This document shows positions 50,292 to 52,601 of a stretch of DNA of 52,601 bases, in pieces. The stretch covers positions 1 through 52,601 of the forward strand of contig DAOSPF010000016.1 of NCBI GenBank assembly GCA_035374585.1, read 5' to 3'. The first letter of the stretch is position 1. Every line of letters begins with the position of its first letter. Origin of the DNA: JAKPQD01 sp029572965 (GTDB taxonomy: Bacteria > Bacteroidota > Bacteroidia > Bacteroidales > DTGW01). Made by a program: the position numbers and the translations under genes. A model generated the notes under the pieces. The model had not been told where the DNA came from, did not search any database, and saw only the letters and a program-made list of their open reading frames with translations.

Positions 50292-51029
50292 TTAAACCAG
50301 GGCAATTTCTTTGTGCATAAATGTAGAAAGCTGTCCATGCTCATCTTCCAGGACTAATTCTCCTGTGTCCAACACATCTGTAATTTTGCCCTCAAAATGA
50401 TGGTTCATGTCGCTGTATTTGAGCCACTTTTGAAAGCCATAGAGGTGTTCAAGGTAGATGTTTTTGAATTGCGAAAAATCAGTTTTATACATTTGCTCAA
50501 TCCTTGATTTCAGGCAGTTTAACAGTTGATGAAGGGCAATGTCGAGGTTAAAATACATACCTGTTATTTCCTTCATTGAAATAGCTGTGCCTGAAAGTTG
50601 TTTAAAATCGGTTTGGTTAATATTCAGGCCAATACCAATGACCGAATGCTGAATGTATTCACCAATAATGGTATTTTCGATTAAAATACCGGCAATTTTT
50701 TTTCTGCCGTGCAAAATGTCATTAGGCCATTTAATACGGGATGATATTTTGTTTTCATTTAAAAAATCTAATATTCCTAATGATGAAGCAATAGTAATGG
50801 CAAACTGGTTTTCGGCCTTCAAATCACGAGGTTTGATTATTAAAGAGAACGTAAGGTTGCAATTGGATTCGCTTTCCCAAGTGTTGCCGGCCTGACCCTT
50901 ACCGTTTGATTGTGTACGGGTTGAAATAACCTGTTCGGCCAGATTTTGATTTTGTTTTATCAAATCAAGGGCATAATTGTTAGTAGAGCTGACCGTGTTA
51001 AGGCTAACTATAGGCCATAAATGTTCCAT
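50292..51029 (-). CDS. birA: Biotin-[acetyl-CoA carboxylase] ligase
   Basis: This 245-residue enzyme activates biotin with ATP and attaches it to biotin-carrier lysines. It lacks the N-terminal DNA-binding domain of E. coli BirA, so it is a class I, non-repressor ligase. The biotinyl-AMP loop is NGKGQAGNTWES, a variant of the usual GRGRxGxxW, and the ATP-site motif IKWPNDILHGRKKIAGILIE is well kept. The C-terminal cap (about 195-245) is an SH3-like beta barrel. aat follows 3 bp downstream. A TAGGTTTG element (minus strand, 51060-51053) lies 23 bp before the start. Confidence 0.95.
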   Translation of the reverse strand: MEHLWPIVSLNTVSSTNNYALDLIKQNQNLAEQVISTRTQSNGKGQAGNTWESESNCNLTFSLIIKPRDLKAENQFAITIASSLGILDFLNENKISSRIKWPNDILHGRKKIAGILIENTIIGEYIQHSVIGIGLNINQTDFKQLSGTAISMKEITGMYFNLDIALHQLLNCLKSRIEQMYKTDFSQFKNIYLEHLYGFQKWLKYSDMNHHFEGKITDVLDTGELVLEDEHGQLSTFMHKEIALV

Positions 51030-51052
51030 AGTAATTAGTTTAGTGTTAGTTA

Positions 51053-51060
51053 CAAACCTA
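51053..51060 (-). promoter_or_regulatory. -7 element of the birA-aat operon
   Basis: On the minus strand 51060-51053 reads TAGGTTTG, a perfect TAnnTTTG, 23 bp before the birA ATG. No TTTG is found at the proper distance upstream. Confidence 0.4.
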
Positions 51061-51257
51061 TATTTTTTATTTTTAATTTGGTTATTTTAAAGCACAAAAA
51101 TTTCGATTAAAAAAATGTTAATTTGTTTTTTGATTCTTTTCGTTTGAAAACAAGGATTACCTTAGCAACACTTTTCACAGTCAGACGACCTTACCTTAAC
51201 ATTATTTAATTTTGTTCAGCACATTTTTGATGTGCTTATATGTTTTTTTTGATTTTT

Positions 51258-52601
51258 ATGAGTAAAAGATTTCGGTTTGGGCTTATTGGTCTATTGCAAA
51301 TTACTATACTAAATATTTTTGCGCAAGATATAGAACAAAAGCAGGTTTCAGTATCTACTGAAAAAACTTCATTAATCCAATTTCTAAATAAAGTAAGTAC
51401 GGAAAATCAGGTACAGTTTTATTATAAAAAGGAATGGTTCGAAGGCGATTCGATAGCCTTGACTATTTCAGATATTCAGCTTGGCCGTTTACTCGATAAA
51501 ATTTCAGACTCACGGGCAATTATGTGGTTGCCAATATCTGAGGATGCCATAGTTTTTTTGCCTAAAGACCAGGTAGCTACGTTGCTTGGGAATATGGTTG
51601 ATATGAGCGGCTCAAAAAACATAAATACTGTTGAAGTTGGTAAAATGTCTGAAGCAGGAAAATATGCTAATGTAATATTGAAAGGCACAGTTAAAGACGG
51701 CAAAAATGACGAACCTGTAATAGGCGCCAGTTTGAGGATAGCCAATACCAATATAGGTTGTATGACTGATGCCAATGGAAAGTATCAGTTGAGGCTTAGC
51801 CCAGGTATATATGAAGTTGAAGTGTCCAGTGTAGGGTATGAAAAAAATGTTTGGAAAGTAAAACTTATCAGCACCGGAGAGTTTAACCCTGAAATATTTG
51901 AAAAATCTACTAAAATAGACGAAATCACTATTTATGCCAAACGGGCAGATAAAAATGTCCGAAGCAACCAGATGAGTTTGATTGATTTGGATTCAAAGTC
52001 TATTAAACAGCTTCCTTCGATGGTGGGCGGAAAAGATATTATAAAAAGCTTCACGATGATGCCCGGGGTAAAATCTGTTGGCGAATTTGGTTCCGGTATC
52101 AATGTTCGTGGTGGTGGCGATGACCAGAATTTATACCTTATAGAAGGGGCCCCGTTATTGAATACTTCGCATGTTTTGGGGATGATGTCAGTTTTAAACC
52201 CTGATATTGTAAGCAATGTAGCTTTGTATAAAGGCCAAATCCCTGCCAATTATGGCGAAAGGGTTTCTTCTGTAATGGAAATCCAGGTGAGGGAAAATAA
52301 TATTAAAAATTTTCATGTCAAAGGCGGTATTGGGCTTTATGATGGTAGGGTTTTAGTGGAAGGCCCGATTTCTAAGAAAGTAACTTATAAAATAGGAGGC
52401 CGCTCAAGTTATTCCAATTGGCTTCTTGGTGTTATCCCTGATGCCAATATTCAAAAGAGTGCCGCTTCTTTTTATGATTTGAACAGCTATATCTCATGGG
52501 CTGGCGAAAAAGACCGGGTTTCGTTATTTGCATATTACAGCAATGATTATTTCAGGTATGCCCGTTTACAGGCATACAATTATGGCAACATTCTCGGTTC
52601 G
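51258..52601 (+). CDS. TonB-dependent receptor, N-terminal part (3' end outside window)
   Basis: The frame is open from the ATG at 51258 to the end of the window (448 codons), so the gene is truncated by the window. Parts in order: signal peptide (about 1-23, ending NIFAQ), an STN-like domain (about 35-105: LIQFLNKVSTENQVQFYY), a carboxypeptidase-regulatory-like domain (about 138-205: GTVKDGKNDEPVIGASL), a TonB plug domain (about 230-345) with INVRGGGDDQNLYLIEGAPL, and the beginning of the outer-membrane barrel. The STN domain is found in receptors that sense through an anti-sigma factor, but no such gene is visible. The substrate is unknown. It does not show the classical SusC features, and no SusD gene is in view. 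Confidence 0.9.
   Translation, partial: MSKRFRFGLIGLLQITILNIFAQDIEQKQVSVSTEKTSLIQFLNKVSTENQVQFYYKKEWFEGDSIALTISDIQLGRLLDKISDSRAIMWLPISEDAIVFLPKDQVATLLGNMVDMSGSKNINTVEVGKMSEAGKYANVILKGTVKDGKNDEPVIGASLRIANTNIGCMTDANGKYQLRLSPGIYEVEVSSVGYEKNVWKVKLISTGEFNPEIFEKSTKIDEITIYAKRADKNVRSNQMSLIDLDSKSIKQLPSMVGGKDIIKSFTMMPGVKSVGEFGSGINVRGGGDDQNLYLIEGAPLLNTSHVLGMMSVLNPDIVSNVALYKGQIPANYGERVSSVMEIQVRENNIKNFHVKGGIGLYDGRVLVEGPISKKVTYKIGGRSSYSNWLLGVIPDANIQKSAASFYDLNSYISWAGEKDRVSLFAYYSNDYFRYARLQAYNYGNILGS

Noticed and set aside
51258..52601. SusC-type polysaccharide receptor paired with the GH5 gene
   Set aside because: The GH5 gene is separated by aat and birA on the other strand, there is no SusD gene in view, and the receptor lacks clear SusC features.
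1..52601. tRNA, rRNA, CRISPR, phage or insertion-sequence content
   Set aside because: Read through both strands, I found no cloverleaf-like block, no regular spaced repeats, no transposase or integrase frame, and no rRNA sequence.

Overview
The window looks like a chromosomal segment of a Bacteroidota species, probably Bacteroidales or a close order. The signs are AT-rich intergenic DNA, very few Shine-Dalgarno sequences, several promoters of the form TTTG-N19/20-TAnnTTTG, and family content typical of the phylum: a TPR/PD40/OmpA protein of PorE type, a DUF3109 protein, a DUF5683 protein after parB, an ABCG-like transporter with extra N-terminal domains, a TonB receptor with a carboxypeptidase-like domain, and a two-component-propeller SpoIIE phosphatase. 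I cannot name a genus. I see no rRNA, tRNA, CRISPR array, phage or insertion sequence. No gene-free stretch exceeds 300 bases; the longest (35491-35760, 270 bp) holds the asnB terminator.

Layout. 1-5140: the 3' end of an ABC-F gene, clpB, a REP-like palindromic intergenic region, then a minus-strand operon Hpt - STAS - class I isoprenoid enzyme. 5360-12975: a plus-strand block of a TPR protein, a PorE-like OmpA protein, then (from its own promoter) a lipoprotein, a small secreted protein and a 1026-residue ABC transporter. 12976-15034: holA, a small PD-(D/E)XK-type protein and a GNAT acetyltransferase. 15036-22919: a minus-strand signalling block of a caspase-like peptidase, a propeller-SpoIIE phosphatase and two TPR/PD40 proteins. 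23029-31055: a MATE exporter, then a housekeeping and envelope run on the minus strand (DUF3109, purB, MsbA-like exporter, glycosyltransferase, U32 protein). 31170-35490: two response regulators facing a 1018-residue TPR/PD40 protein with a C-terminal helical repeat region. 35761-38037: asnB divergent from an AsnC/Lrp regulator. 38191-42123: parA, parB, DUF5683 protein and an MltD-type lytic transglycosylase. 42206-46964: amino-acid permease, unknown lipoprotein, M23-LysM peptidase and an MFS carrier. 46969-51029: xseB, asd, a GH5 glycosidase, aat and birA. 51258-52601: the 5' part of a TonB-dependent receptor that runs off the window.

How the genes fit. Three themes recur. The first is envelope and periplasmic scaffolding: four related TPR/PD40 proteins, one with the full PorE domain order. 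The second is phospho-signalling by SpoIIE phosphatase, STAS, Hpt and receiver proteins, with no histidine kinase in the window. The third is cell-wall metabolism linked to chromosome partition (parAB, MltD, M23). The best candidates for undescribed biology are the 5360-12975 locus, the caspase/SpoIIE/PD40 locus at 15036-22919, and the 66-residue helical repeat in the 1018-residue protein.
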